Positions 23,900 to 31,740 of a stretch of 64,000 bases of DNA are shown piece by piece (position 1 is the stretch's first letter; the number at the start of each line of letters is the position of its first letter). Source of the stretch: Methylobacter sp015476545 (GTDB lineage Bacteria > Pseudomonadota > Gammaproteobacteria > Methylococcales > Methylomonadaceae); assembly GCF_052162025.1 (NCBI RefSeq), contig NZ_CP197401.1:744001-808000 (forward strand), in the 5' to 3' direction. The notes under the pieces are model-generated. The model saw nothing but the letters and a program-made list of their open reading frames with translations, ran no database searches and was not told the origin of the DNA. The position numbers and the translations under genes are program-made.

Positions 23900-26575
23900 T
23901 TAGAATGCATAGCTCCAGGTGGCGGACAGCGCGCCATCGCGCGGCAGCTGATAGCCGTTGACGTCATCATGCACAGGCTGGAGCCATTCGACGCCGAGCC
24001 GGTTGCCGGCAAGACTGCCGCTGGGCACGACGGCGTTGAGGCCGAAGCCGACATCCCAGTACCGCCCGCCATGACTGGAAGGGGAATCCATCGGCCCCAG
24101 CGGATTGAATACGCCATTGTATTGGCCCCGGATCGATCCTTGAATGGTGTAGACACCGCGCACCGATGCCGAGAGCCAGTTCAGCAGGCTGTAGTTGCCC
24201 CAGGCCGTGGACTGGAAGATGTCGCCGAACGCGAAGCCCGAATCATTCTTGTCCTCAAGGCGTTTGGTGCCGCTAAGTTGTGCGCCCCAGGACCACTTGT
24301 CCATCTGGCCCGTGTAAGTGAGGCTCGGCTTGAAATCCCAGGTGCCGCTGCCTAGCTGCATGCCGTAATGGATAAAGCCGGCCTCTATGCGATGGGTGTC
24401 CCTGAGCCTGATGCCGACGTCGCCAGTCGGCGCGCTGAGACCCAGGGTCGCATGCAGGTGATGGTTGGGTCTGTCGAAGAGTTTGAACATCGCATACAGG
24501 CCCGTATCGCCGACGCCGCCTGTCTCGCTTTGATGCAGGGTGTGATGCGTGATGAGCTCGCGCTGGGTCTCGGTAGAAGGTGCAGGCGCTCCGTCCAGCC
24601 TGCGCATGGTCATATCCATGGCGACGAACTGGGGCATGAGCATCAGGTTCAGCCAGTCGGTCGGCGCATACATGATATCGAGCATGTGCATATGCATGTT
24701 CATGCCGCTGGGAGCGAGAAAACAGGGATTGCCTTCGCAGCCGTTGCTGACGATGGTCGGGTCACTGATTTCGCTTGAGCCGTGCAGCATATCGCCGGCC
24801 TGGGTGCCGTACATGTAGCGGTAGCCGACCATGAAGTCGCCGGATTTGCTCAGCATGTGGTCGAACATGACGCCGGCCGGCGCGTGGCCGCCGTGGTGGC
24901 CGTGATGATGGTGGGCATGTTCGCCGCCGGACAGGGAAAGCGCCGACAGATCCACTTTCAGCGCCGCGTTGACCATATAAAAATCGAAGTCTGCATAGGC
25001 GCCTTCGCCGCCGCCGTCCAGTTTCAGTGAGCCGGCGTGCGTATAGTATTCGGCGCCTGCCTCAAGGCTGACGCCTTTGGCGAATTGCTTGCTGACGGTG
25101 ATGCCGCCGCTCAAAGCGCCATAGCCCGACAGGCGCTGGTCGCTGCTGTAATGGGCGGGCAGCTTTTTAGGATCAAAATAGGTGGTCTTGGGTATCGGGT
25201 TAAACTGGGATTCAGGAATCCGCCCGCCGTTCTGGTCGACGTAATTGCCGCTGCCGGCATCGTAAATATACTCCAGTCCCGTGTTCGGCGCGTTGGCATT
25301 CAGCAGGATCCTGTTGCCGTTCGCATCGACGGCGGGCCGGCTGTAGGCCTGCTGGGAGACCAGGTAGGGCGTATAGAAGTCGGCGGCGTCCTGCGAGTAA
25401 TAGCGTATCCTGGGCGTAACGGTCCAGCCGTCGCCCAGCGGCTGGCTCCAATCGGCTTCGAAAGTGTGGGCGTTGATTCCCCAGTCGTCGTGAAAAAAGC
25501 GGTAATCGAAGTGCACCGCCGCGTCCAGGCCTTCAATGTACTGAACATAACGCATGTTGGCGGTCAATTGATCTCGCTCATCGGGGCGTTTTTCCAGCAG
25601 GCCGATGGAGAGCCCGCTCAATACATCGCCCGTTTGTCCAGGATTGATGAAAGCGGTTTCCACAGCTTTATAAGGATTGGCCAGATAGCCGGTGCTGCGC
25701 GTGTAACCTACGCCGGTCTCAATCAGGGCATTTTTGTTCAGCACCTGGGTCAGGCCAAGCGTCGTGGCCCAGTCCTGCCTGTTGCCGGTCAGAACTTTGT
25801 TGCCGCCTTCGAGTTCGATCTGGCTGTTGGTGGAGGTGCTGTTGTAGGCGCGCAAACCCGCGGCTGTATCGTAGATATAGGGCGTGGCATCGTGATCGAG
25901 TATGGCGTCGGTGTCGCTGTTGGTGTAGCTCAACCCCAGATTCAGGCTGGTCCGCTTCTGGTTGAAGTCCAAACGTCCTGCCAGACTGCCGAACCGGGAT
26001 TCATAGTCTCTCTCTGTGGAAATGCCGCCGCCCACGTCCAGCGCCGCCTCATCCCATTCATAACCCAGCTTGAAGTTTCCTTGCTTGCGGGTTTCCGGCG
26101 AGGCGGTGGAAAGCGTATGCACTAATTGCGTGTCTTCTGTGAACTGGCCGGTTGATGGATCCCGTTTGAGCGGATTCAGTTGCCTGTCAAAGTAGACCGT
26201 GTTGTTTTGCAGAAAGGGCGTTGCTCCGGCAATTATGCCGCCTTCTCTATTGCCGCCGAAAGACAGCGGCGCGGTCGCGACCGGCGTGGCGCCGCTCCAG
26301 GTGTCCTGGATGTAGTCGAATGCGAACTTGATCCGGTCGGACAGTTTGATTTTGCCGCTGCCTTGAATGGTGTCCACCTCGATAGGATTGAAGCGGCTGT
26401 TCACGCCGGCAAGATCACGCCTGCCTTCCTGGTAGTGGCCGTATTGAAAGCTGGCTTCTTCCTCGGCGGCGTTGGCTGATGCGGGCATCAGGCCCGGCAA
26501 GGCCAGGGCCGCGGCGGTCAGTGCCTGTAACGAAGCGTTTATGGGTGATGACGGCTTGCGCTGTTTTTTGCACAT
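23900..26575 (-). CDS. DUF3570 outer-membrane protein with flavinylation-like motif
   Basis: 891 residues from the ATG at 26575; the frame extends upstream only by overlapping the DUF4266 gene. Residues 1-36 are a signal peptide (cleavage near ASANA). The N-terminal part is DUF3570; residues 91-97 read D-T-W-S-G-A-T, matching the ApbE target consensus. Repeated alternating beta strands and a C-terminal phenylalanine (WSYAF) indicate an outer-membrane barrel. A His-rich loop (HAHHHHGHHGGH, about 565) and a Met/His segment (MNMHMHM) suggest metal contact. The C-terminal third resembles MetA-type transporter barrels, so this may be a two-part protein. Gene order with DUF4266, ApbE and TlpA supports one system. 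Confidence 0.88.
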   Translation of the reverse strand: MCKKQRKPSSPINASLQALTAAALALPGLMPASANAAEEEASFQYGHYQEGRRDLAGVNSRFNPIEVDTIQGSGKIKLSDRIKFAFDYIQDTWSGATPVATAPLSFGGNREGGIIAGATPFLQNNTVYFDRQLNPLKRDPSTGQFTEDTQLVHTLSTASPETRKQGNFKLGYEWDEAALDVGGGISTERDYESRFGSLAGRLDFNQKRTSLNLGLSYTNSDTDAILDHDATPYIYDTAAGLRAYNSTSTNSQIELEGGNKVLTGNRQDWATTLGLTQVLNKNALIETGVGYTRSTGYLANPYKAVETAFINPGQTGDVLSGLSIGLLEKRPDERDQLTANMRYVQYIEGLDAAVHFDYRFFHDDWGINAHTFEADWSQPLGDGWTVTPRIRYYSQDAADFYTPYLVSQQAYSRPAVDANGNRILLNANAPNTGLEYIYDAGSGNYVDQNGGRIPESQFNPIPKTTYFDPKKLPAHYSSDQRLSGYGALSGGITVSKQFAKGVSLEAGAEYYTHAGSLKLDGGGEGAYADFDFYMVNAALKVDLSALSLSGGEHAHHHHGHHGGHAPAGVMFDHMLSKSGDFMVGYRYMYGTQAGDMLHGSSEISDPTIVSNGCEGNPCFLAPSGMNMHMHMLDIMYAPTDWLNLMLMPQFVAMDMTMRRLDGAPAPSTETQRELITHHTLHQSETGGVGDTGLYAMFKLFDRPNHHLHATLGLSAPTGDVGIRLRDTHRIEAGFIHYGMQLGSGTWDFKPSLTYTGQMDKWSWGAQLSGTKRLEDKNDSGFAFGDIFQSTAWGNYSLLNWLSASVRGVYTIQGSIRGQYNGVFNPLGPMDSPSSHGGRYWDVGFGLNAVVPSGSLAGNRLGVEWLQPVHDDVNGYQLPRDGALSATWSYAF

Positions 26576-26594
26576 GTTCCTGGCTGATCTGGGT

Positions 26595-26810
26595 TTAATA
26601 ACAGCCACAGCCGCCTCCCTCAGCGGAGCCGCTGCCTGATGCGGCCTCACGGCTGCCGTAGATATGTGCCCGGAATGCGCTTTGCAAGGGAGTGGGATCC
26701 AGCGCCATGTGCGGTTTCGCCAGATTGCCGCGCTCCCATGGCGCCACTTGCGCACAGCCCGACACGCTGGCGCATGCGACGAGAAGTAGCGCTTGTTTTA
26801 TTATTTTCAT
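26595..26810 (-). CDS. DUF4266 lipoprotein
   Basis: 71 residues. A lipoprotein signal with lipobox VSGC puts the lipid-modified Cys at residue 19. The mature part contains the DUF4266 core APWERGNLAKPHMALDP (about 23-39), and ends in a Gly-rich tail GGGCGCY whose two Cys could bind a metal or be oxidised. DUF4266 proteins are very small and almost always accompany DUF3570. It ends 19 bases before the DUF3570 start, on the same strand. Function unknown; a carrier or assembly role at the outer membrane is inference. Confidence 0.9.
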   Translation of the reverse strand: MKIIKQALLLVACASVSGCAQVAPWERGNLAKPHMALDPTPLQSAFRAHIYGSREAASGSGSAEGGGCGCY

Positions 26811-26975
26811 TTATTGTTTCTCATCAGATCGGTACAGCTGATCAAACTGTACAAACCGCACTGCCGCCAGTTCATAAAACACAGTCAGAGTTTATATTCA
26901 GCTATACCACGACCGAGGACATAGAAGACGATAGAGCGGCCCGCAATGAAGGCAGTTTATTGGTAGCTATCTTCG

Positions 26976-27491
26976 TTATTTCTTCTCTGAGCTTTCCGCC
27001 AGCAACTGTTCTGCCAGTTTTCGAAGCTCCTCGGCTTCTCCTTGCCGGAAACCCAACTGGACATGACGAATGACGCCGTTGCGGTCGATCAGGTAGGAGG
27101 AGGGCATGGCCTTGACATCGAAGCTCCTGGCGCACTGCTCGTTTGAATCGGCCGCTACAATGAACTGTGCCGGGGTTTTAGCCAGAAACGCCTTGGCATC
27201 TTCGGCCGACTCGTCCATATTGATGGCTATGACCTGCAGTCCCCGATCTTTGAGGTCCTGTTCCAGTTCATTCAGAAAAGGAAAGGATTTCAGGCAGGGC
27301 GGGCACCAGGAGGCCCAGAAATCGATGTAAAGGACCTTGCCTTGAAATTGCTGCAAGTTGTAATTTTTACCGTCGCCGATCGATGCTAAGGTGCAGTCAG
27401 GCGCCTTGTTGCCGGCTTCGGCCGCGATTGCCTTTTGAACTGGACCGAGCGCCAGCATGGCGCAGAGTAAGGTGAATATCCGCTGGTTCAT
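26976..27491 (-). CDS. TlpA-like periplasmic thioredoxin
   Basis: 171 residues from the ATG at 27491, which gives a proper signal peptide (cleavage near AIAA); a longer start at 27533 is possible. The thioredoxin fold has FWASWCPPC (active site CPPC, about 61-69 of the shorter form), the cis-proline loop AMPSSYLIDR, and the extended TlpA/ResA insertion. A Cys at EQCARSF is additional. Such proteins reduce disulfides in the periplasm, often for cytochrome or copper-site maturation. It precedes the DUF4266-DUF3570-ApbE genes by 165 bases on the same strand and could keep the DUF4266 CGC tail reduced. Confidence 0.88.
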   Translation of the reverse strand: MNQRIFTLLCAMLALGPVQKAIAAEAGNKAPDCTLASIGDGKNYNLQQFQGKVLYIDFWASWCPPCLKSFPFLNELEQDLKDRGLQVIAINMDESAEDAKAFLAKTPAQFIVAADSNEQCARSFDVKAMPSSYLIDRNGVIRHVQLGFRQGEAEELRKLAEQLLAESSEKK

Positions 27492-27595
27492 CTGTTGATT
27501 TTTTGCTTTATAGGCGTTGGGACAATTGCTCATTCAGGCAATGAATGATTTAAGGCGGCGCCAGCGGTCAGGCAAAGGGCCGCCGAATTTAGCAA

Positions 27596-28045
27596 TTATT
27601 GGGCTTGCAGCACTGAGATATCCGTATCTGGATGATCTCCGTTATCAGCCATGCAATGGTAGTTTAAATCGAATACTCTTGTCCCTACAGTAGTTGTAGT
27701 GACTGCTACGTAGTACATGCCTGCGCCGCCTCTAACTTTGATAAAAGGTGTGTAGTTTGCATCTCCAGATACGGTATCCGCAATGGTCTTCATTTGAGTG
27801 CCGTTAACAATGTGGAGATTAACCATTAATCCTGGCACCGGGTCGGTTCTGTCTTTGACCTGGGCTTCAAAATAATCCGTACCCGGAGCACAATTGACGA
27901 CAGCCAGATCGGATGCGCCTGAATCAACGGTACCCGTACCTATTGTTATACCCGTATATTCATGAGCCAAAGCGAGATTCATGTGGCCGGCAGCGGCCAG
28001 AATTGATGCCGTTATAAAAGCTTTTTTTAAAGACGCAAATTTCAT
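27596..28045 (-). CDS. Periplasmic protein of unknown function, mature N terminus His
   Basis: 149 residues. Residues 1-27 are a signal peptide with an ideal ALA cleavage site, so the mature protein starts HEYTG. The rest is beta-rich and includes two cysteines (NCAPG and YHCMA) that may form a disulfide, and further His residues (NLHIV, NYHC, DHPD). An N-terminal His with internal His can form a copper site (histidine-brace type), but no known brace family is recognised. The gene has a ribosome binding site (GAGGA) before the ATG at 28045 and lies upstream of the tlpA-like gene, 62 bases from it, on the same strand. Confidence 0.72.
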   Translation of the reverse strand: MKFASLKKAFITASILAAAGHMNLALAHEYTGITIGTGTVDSGASDLAVVNCAPGTDYFEAQVKDRTDPVPGLMVNLHIVNGTQMKTIADTVSGDANYTPFIKVRGGAGMYYVAVTTTTVGTRVFDLNYHCMADNGDHPDTDISVLQAQ

Positions 28046-28473
28046 ATATCCTCCTCGTGCCGCCAGGCTGCTAGCGGAAAATTAATTTAGCAAGTGCTGC
28101 TCATTTCGTCACCGATCTATTAGTTTGGGCAACCGGAATTTATCTTTTTGCCCCTTTAATCCATTTCTTATTGAAAAAAGAAATGTTAATGCCAGTGATC
28201 TACTATCAACAACCGCCGACTAAAGTTTATGATTGTCGGTAGTTCTTTTCATTTATTAACAGTTTATTTTTGACTTAGCAGATTTATGCAGTTGTTTCAA
28301 AATAAACATTTCTGTTTTTAATAGCCCATCGTTTCTTAAAAAATAGAAAGGCATGGGTAAACAGACGATTCTAACCTATTTTGTTTCTCTTCTCCTATGT
28401 GATTTTCCTGCATCCACTATGGGTTTGTTTGGGCATGGTTTTCAGAAAAGAGCAGGGCCGTTTATTAGGATAA
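28046..28473. other. AT-rich intergenic region
   Basis: 428 bases without a convincing gene. It must contain the promoter of the N-terminal-His gene on the minus strand. I see several A/T runs but no hexamer pair or operator that I would call. Confidence 0.4.
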
Positions 28474-29352
28474 TCATTGAGAAACATTTGTTTTCGAGAT
28501 CGATTCCAGTTTTATTGCGGCCAGTTTACGCACCATTTCCGCCTCGTCAGTCAGTGCCTGCTGGAGCAGCGCGGCATCGTCTCCTGCCCGGTCGACAGCT
28601 GTCAGCCGCACCCTTTCGTCCTTATCGTGAATCGCTTCCCGCACTGCGGCGGCCGCTCCAGCGCCTTCCCGATACGATAAGCTGGTAAGAGCCCGCACTC
28701 TTACTGTTGCATCTTCATCTGTGAGCGCCGTTTCCAGCGCTTCTTTGACGGAGGCGTCGCCTTTCCGGCCGGCAGCCATCAGACGCCCGACAGCTTCTGC
28801 CCGCTCCGCCGGGTTTTTTGACTTTGCCATTTTTACCAGCTCATCGGTTTTATCCGGCTCGGGCTCGATCTGGAAAGCATGCGTTTTGGCCTCATTCATT
28901 TTCAGCATTGTTTGTTGCTGAGCTTCAGTGGATAAGCACGTCTCGGGATTGGTCCGGTTTGCGTCGAATTTCGCTCCGAGAATCCAGGCTTCGGCGGGTT
29001 GTCTGGGCGAGTCGGTTTTTGCTGTCTGGGATGCGTATCGGAAAATAAGGTCGGCTTTTCGAGCCAGCAGGCATTCCAGAACCTGTTTTACGGTTGGCCC
29101 CACACAGGTCGCTGTCACCAGTCCCTCGGGCAGAACCGAGTAATTTATGCGCACGCCTGTTTGGTTTGAGATACGGTTAAGCACCTGTGCCAAGGGTGCT
29201 TGCCTGGCTTCCAGTTGCAACTTGGCCCCTGCGTCTTCGGTCATGATTACCCGGATGTTTTGTTCTTCCTGTCCATTGGTGTTCCCGGCAGCTGATAATA
29301 GCCCGGGAATCAGCAAGAACAGACAGGTTATCCAGGTTTTAGTTGAATTCAA
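28474..29352 (-). CDS. Exported STN-like plus HEAT-repeat protein
   Basis: About 292 residues from a TTG at 29352 with AGAGG five bases upstream; a GTG at 29367 lacks such a site. A signal peptide ends near LSAAG. Residues about 35-105 (LQLEARQAPLAQVLNRISNQTGVRINYSV) match the secretin/TonB N-terminal (STN) fold. After a linker, residues about 170-290 are HEAT-like repeats (AERAEAVGRLMAAG, DEDATVRVRALTSL, DKDERVRLTAVDRA, DEAEMVRKLAAIKL). This suggests a periplasmic scaffold. It is in line with the envelope genes around it and may belong to the same system, but the wide gaps on both sides leave that open. Confidence 0.78.
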   Translation of the reverse strand: MNSTKTWITCLFLLIPGLLSAAGNTNGQEEQNIRVIMTEDAGAKLQLEARQAPLAQVLNRISNQTGVRINYSVLPEGLVTATCVGPTVKQVLECLLARKADLIFRYASQTAKTDSPRQPAEAWILGAKFDANRTNPETCLSTEAQQQTMLKMNEAKTHAFQIEPEPDKTDELVKMAKSKNPAERAEAVGRLMAAGRKGDASVKEALETALTDEDATVRVRALTSLSYREGAGAAAAVREAIHDKDERVRLTAVDRAGDDAALLQQALTDEAEMVRKLAAIKLESISKTNVSQ

Positions 29353-29581
29353 GGCAGCCTCTCGCACAATATGGCAAACATTACAACGCTCTATTCGTCA
29401 AAGAGCAAATGCCTAATTATATAAAAAGCCTGAAGCACTGGAATGAAATCATAAAGCACCTGTACTTGCTGCTAATTTTGGTAGCGTGGGCCGCAGGATC
29501 TGGCTCTTTTCCTCGTTAGGGAAAAATTAGGAAAAAAGTTCAATGCATTTTAAGAAGGGCAGGGCCTTACTTTAAAATGAA

Positions 29582-29611
29582 AATCTACGGCGATGTCCAC
29601 CGCCGTAGATT
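29582..29611 (-). terminator. Strong intrinsic terminator after the DUF1775-like gene
   Basis: 11-bp perfect stem AATCTACGGCG/CGCCGTAGATT with an eight-base loop, followed on the minus strand by TTCATTTT. It separates the DUF1775-like gene from the STN/HEAT gene. The remainder of 29368-29689 shows no gene. Confidence 0.8.
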
Positions 29612-29689
29612 GGTAAAAGCTCAGACCGCTCTTGCAATAAAGGAACTGAGCCGTACGGTTGCAGGTAACAGGATGTTACTCAAACAGCC

Positions 29690-30493
29690 TTATTGCGCAG
29701 GCCATACTTGCACGCCGTTATCTATAGCCGGCATATCGCGGTTAAGCTGGTCGGCAGTTGGCGTGATGGTGATGTCCAGTCCTTCACCGCACTTTGGATC
29801 CAGTGGATTAGGGTCAACTGCAACAGTTGTATCGGTAGCCGGAGTGCCTGTTATGTTTCTGACCACTTTCAGCGTAGCCGGGGTATGTTCCGCTGTACCG
29901 TCGAAATTAGAACCAACCATAGGCGACCACAGGTTGACGGTTTGGTCGCTGAATCCGGCAACATTGGTCAGTTTACAAACATCGGCGACAGGTACTACGA
30001 AAGTGACGGTCTTGGCGCAAGATGCTGATTTGATCTTGATGGCGTCTGTCTTAAAGGGGACCAGTCCCACATAGTTGTGAGCCGGCAGAGCGCCGCCGCC
30101 TGTCCAGAATCCGACCGTATTGGTTGTTTGTGGATTAGTTTTTTGGCCTTCGGCTGAAAAGATTTCTTTGCTATAGACTTTCTTGGCATAACCTTCTCCG
30201 GCGCCTTCAATCCAGTCCGTTACGGCACCGGCGTCCTTGGGTTCAACATTGGCAGCCGATCCAGCGGGTTTGGAAGTAACGGTAGCGGTTGAGTCGGGAA
30301 ATACTACGCTCGTGCCCATCACTGGCGCCTCACCGCAACCGTGTCCAATCACTACATTATTGTAGACTCGGGTGTTTTCAAGAATGGTCGAAGTTTGCAG
30401 CCGCGTATGGGCAAAGCCGCTTTGGCTGGCTGCCAATATAGCGGTTGTCATTGAGCAAAGGGCCAGTTTTTTAAATTGTGTCGAGCTTAGCAT
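29690..30493 (-). CDS. YcnI/DUF1775-like exported protein, mature N terminus His
   Basis: 267 residues with a strong ribosome binding site (GGAGG) before the ATG at 30493. The signal peptide ends SQSGFA, so the mature chain starts HTRLQ. The segment VVIGHGCGEAPVMGTSVVFP resembles the vPHGC-x-GSPTT-x-x-V-x-x-P signature of YcnI/DUF1775, whose members bind copper through the mature N-terminal His. Compared with that family the domain is enlarged and no C-terminal membrane helix is visible. Cysteines: HGC, ASCAK, DVCKL, PKCGE. A copper-binding periplasmic role is inferred; the sequence match is partial. Confidence 0.7.
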   Translation of the reverse strand: MLSSTQFKKLALCSMTTAILAASQSGFAHTRLQTSTILENTRVYNNVVIGHGCGEAPVMGTSVVFPDSTATVTSKPAGSAANVEPKDAGAVTDWIEGAGEGYAKKVYSKEIFSAEGQKTNPQTTNTVGFWTGGGALPAHNYVGLVPFKTDAIKIKSASCAKTVTFVVPVADVCKLTNVAGFSDQTVNLWSPMVGSNFDGTAEHTPATLKVVRNITGTPATDTTVAVDPNPLDPKCGEGLDITITPTADQLNRDMPAIDNGVQVWPAQ

Positions 30494-31119
30494 TGAAGTC
30501 CTCCGAGGACATTTTATTGTTGTTAATAGTATTTTTAGTGAAAGGCAGAAGTACCGAATCGCTCCGTCTGCCTTGTGTTTAATACTTCAAGATAAAAGCA
30601 CAAAACGTGCCATAAGAATTGCTGGTATTAGGAGAAGGGCGGTTTTCAACTGAATGGATTGTAATAATCTCTAACTGTATGATTTTTACTGATTAGCATA
30701 CCGAGATTGCAACGTCTCTGGTGCATGTAGAGAAGCGGCTGCTTTCACATGATATAAGTAGAAACTCTCAAAAAACGACTTGGGTATTTAGCCAATGTAA
30801 TAGTTTTTTGTGTGATATGCCCTGATTTTCAGCACTTGCCTTTACTGGAGAGTCGATATATCGGGGACATTAAATAAAAATGCGTGATATGGCGCATAAA
30901 AAATAAGTCATTTAACATAGTTTAATTATTTTGCTTCGGGTTTATGCTTGCGTCCATGCATTGTCTTATATGAAAACTGCGGAGTTTTTTACACTAGCAG
31001 ACAAGACAATCAGATTCTACGATGACGAGTTTGTAAAGATGATGGGCAAGAGCTCAAAAGTAAGTAGTTAAGATAGAAAGCCTATTTTTAATAGCTACTG
31101 CCAGATGCCAAGAAAGGGG
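30494..31119. other. Long AT-rich intergenic region
   Basis: About 625 bases without a convincing gene between divergently and convergently placed neighbours. A 33-residue frame at 30970-31071 (MKTAEFFTLA to SSKVSS) has no good ribosome binding site and may be a remnant. The start of the region should hold the promoter of the DUF1775-like gene. Confidence 0.4.
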
Positions 31120-31154
31120 CTGATCGGCTGTTTAAAAATATTCCTGCCGATCAG
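31120..31154. terminator. Possible terminator hairpin near the HPF gene
   Basis: 9-bp perfect stem CTGATCGGC/GCCGATCAG with a 17-base loop, located 33 bases after the stop of the minus-strand HPF-CSD gene. On that strand it is followed by CCCCTTTCTT, a weak T-tract. Confidence 0.45.
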
Positions 31155-31186
31155 ATCAAAAGGGGAGGTTATTCAATAACAGGAAT

Positions 31187-31726
31187 TTACAGGTAGACAG
31201 TGCTGGCCCGAGGGCCGATATCGTCTTCTTCTAATACATAGCGAACTGGGCTGCCTAACTCTAACTGATCAAATTCACCCACAACACTATTTCTATGGAA
31301 ATAAATTTCACGGCCGTCTACTGTCTCGATAAAGCCATGATCCTGCTCCGGCAGCAAGCGTGCTACCGTTCCTGTTTTCTGCAGGTCATGAGTTTTGACT
31401 TCACCACGCTGAACACGGGCATAGTCTTCGAGTTGCCTTACAGCCGCCCTGAAAGCATCCCGTATGGCAACATAAATGTCTTCATGGGCTTGCTTATCGT
31501 GATGTTCCCTACTGATGACCAGCTCTTTTCGGGGAGTCGTGATATCAATACGAATATGGTATTGATTGCCCTGGTGATGATGCTGGTGCTCTGACTCTAC
31601 GGCAACCCGGCAGCTCATGATATGGCTATGGAATCTATCCAGTTTGGCTACTTTCTCGCGGATTCTGGCTTCTACGGCCTCAGAATGAGGTATGCCGCGA
31701 AAGGTAATCTGTAATGGGATTTGCAT
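31187..31726 (-). CDS. HPF/RaiA ribosome-associated domain fused to cold-shock domain
   Basis: 179 residues. Residues 1-105 are an HPF/RaiA (S30AE) domain: LQITFRGIPHSEAVEARIREKVAKLD, SCRVAVES, YHIRIDITTP and a DIYVAIRDAFRAAVRQL helix; these bind the 30S decoding region and silence ribosomes. Residues about 115-179 are an OB/cold-shock fold: KTGTVARLLPEQDHGFIETVDGREIYFH. The pair would give a ribosome- and RNA-binding stress protein, seen in several environmental proteobacteria. It is adjacent to a membrane protein, a DegQ-like protease and an FNR-type regulator, suggesting a stress or low-oxygen set. Start ATG at 31726 follows AGGTGAA. Confidence 0.9.
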   Translation of the reverse strand: MQIPLQITFRGIPHSEAVEARIREKVAKLDRFHSHIMSCRVAVESEHQHHHQGNQYHIRIDITTPRKELVISREHHDKQAHEDIYVAIRDAFRAAVRQLEDYARVQRGEVKTHDLQKTGTVARLLPEQDHGFIETVDGREIYFHRNSVVGEFDQLELGSPVRYVLEEDDIGPRASTVYL

Positions 31727-31740
31727 GATTATTCACCTGC

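Noticed and set aside
25037..26125. A 362-codon plus-strand frame
   Set aside because: Antisense shadow of the DUF3570 gene, without a ribosome site or domain.
27596..28045. SGAS motif in the N-terminal-His protein as a flavinylation site
   Set aside because: The Asp required three positions before the Ser is absent, so it fits the ApbE consensus poorly.
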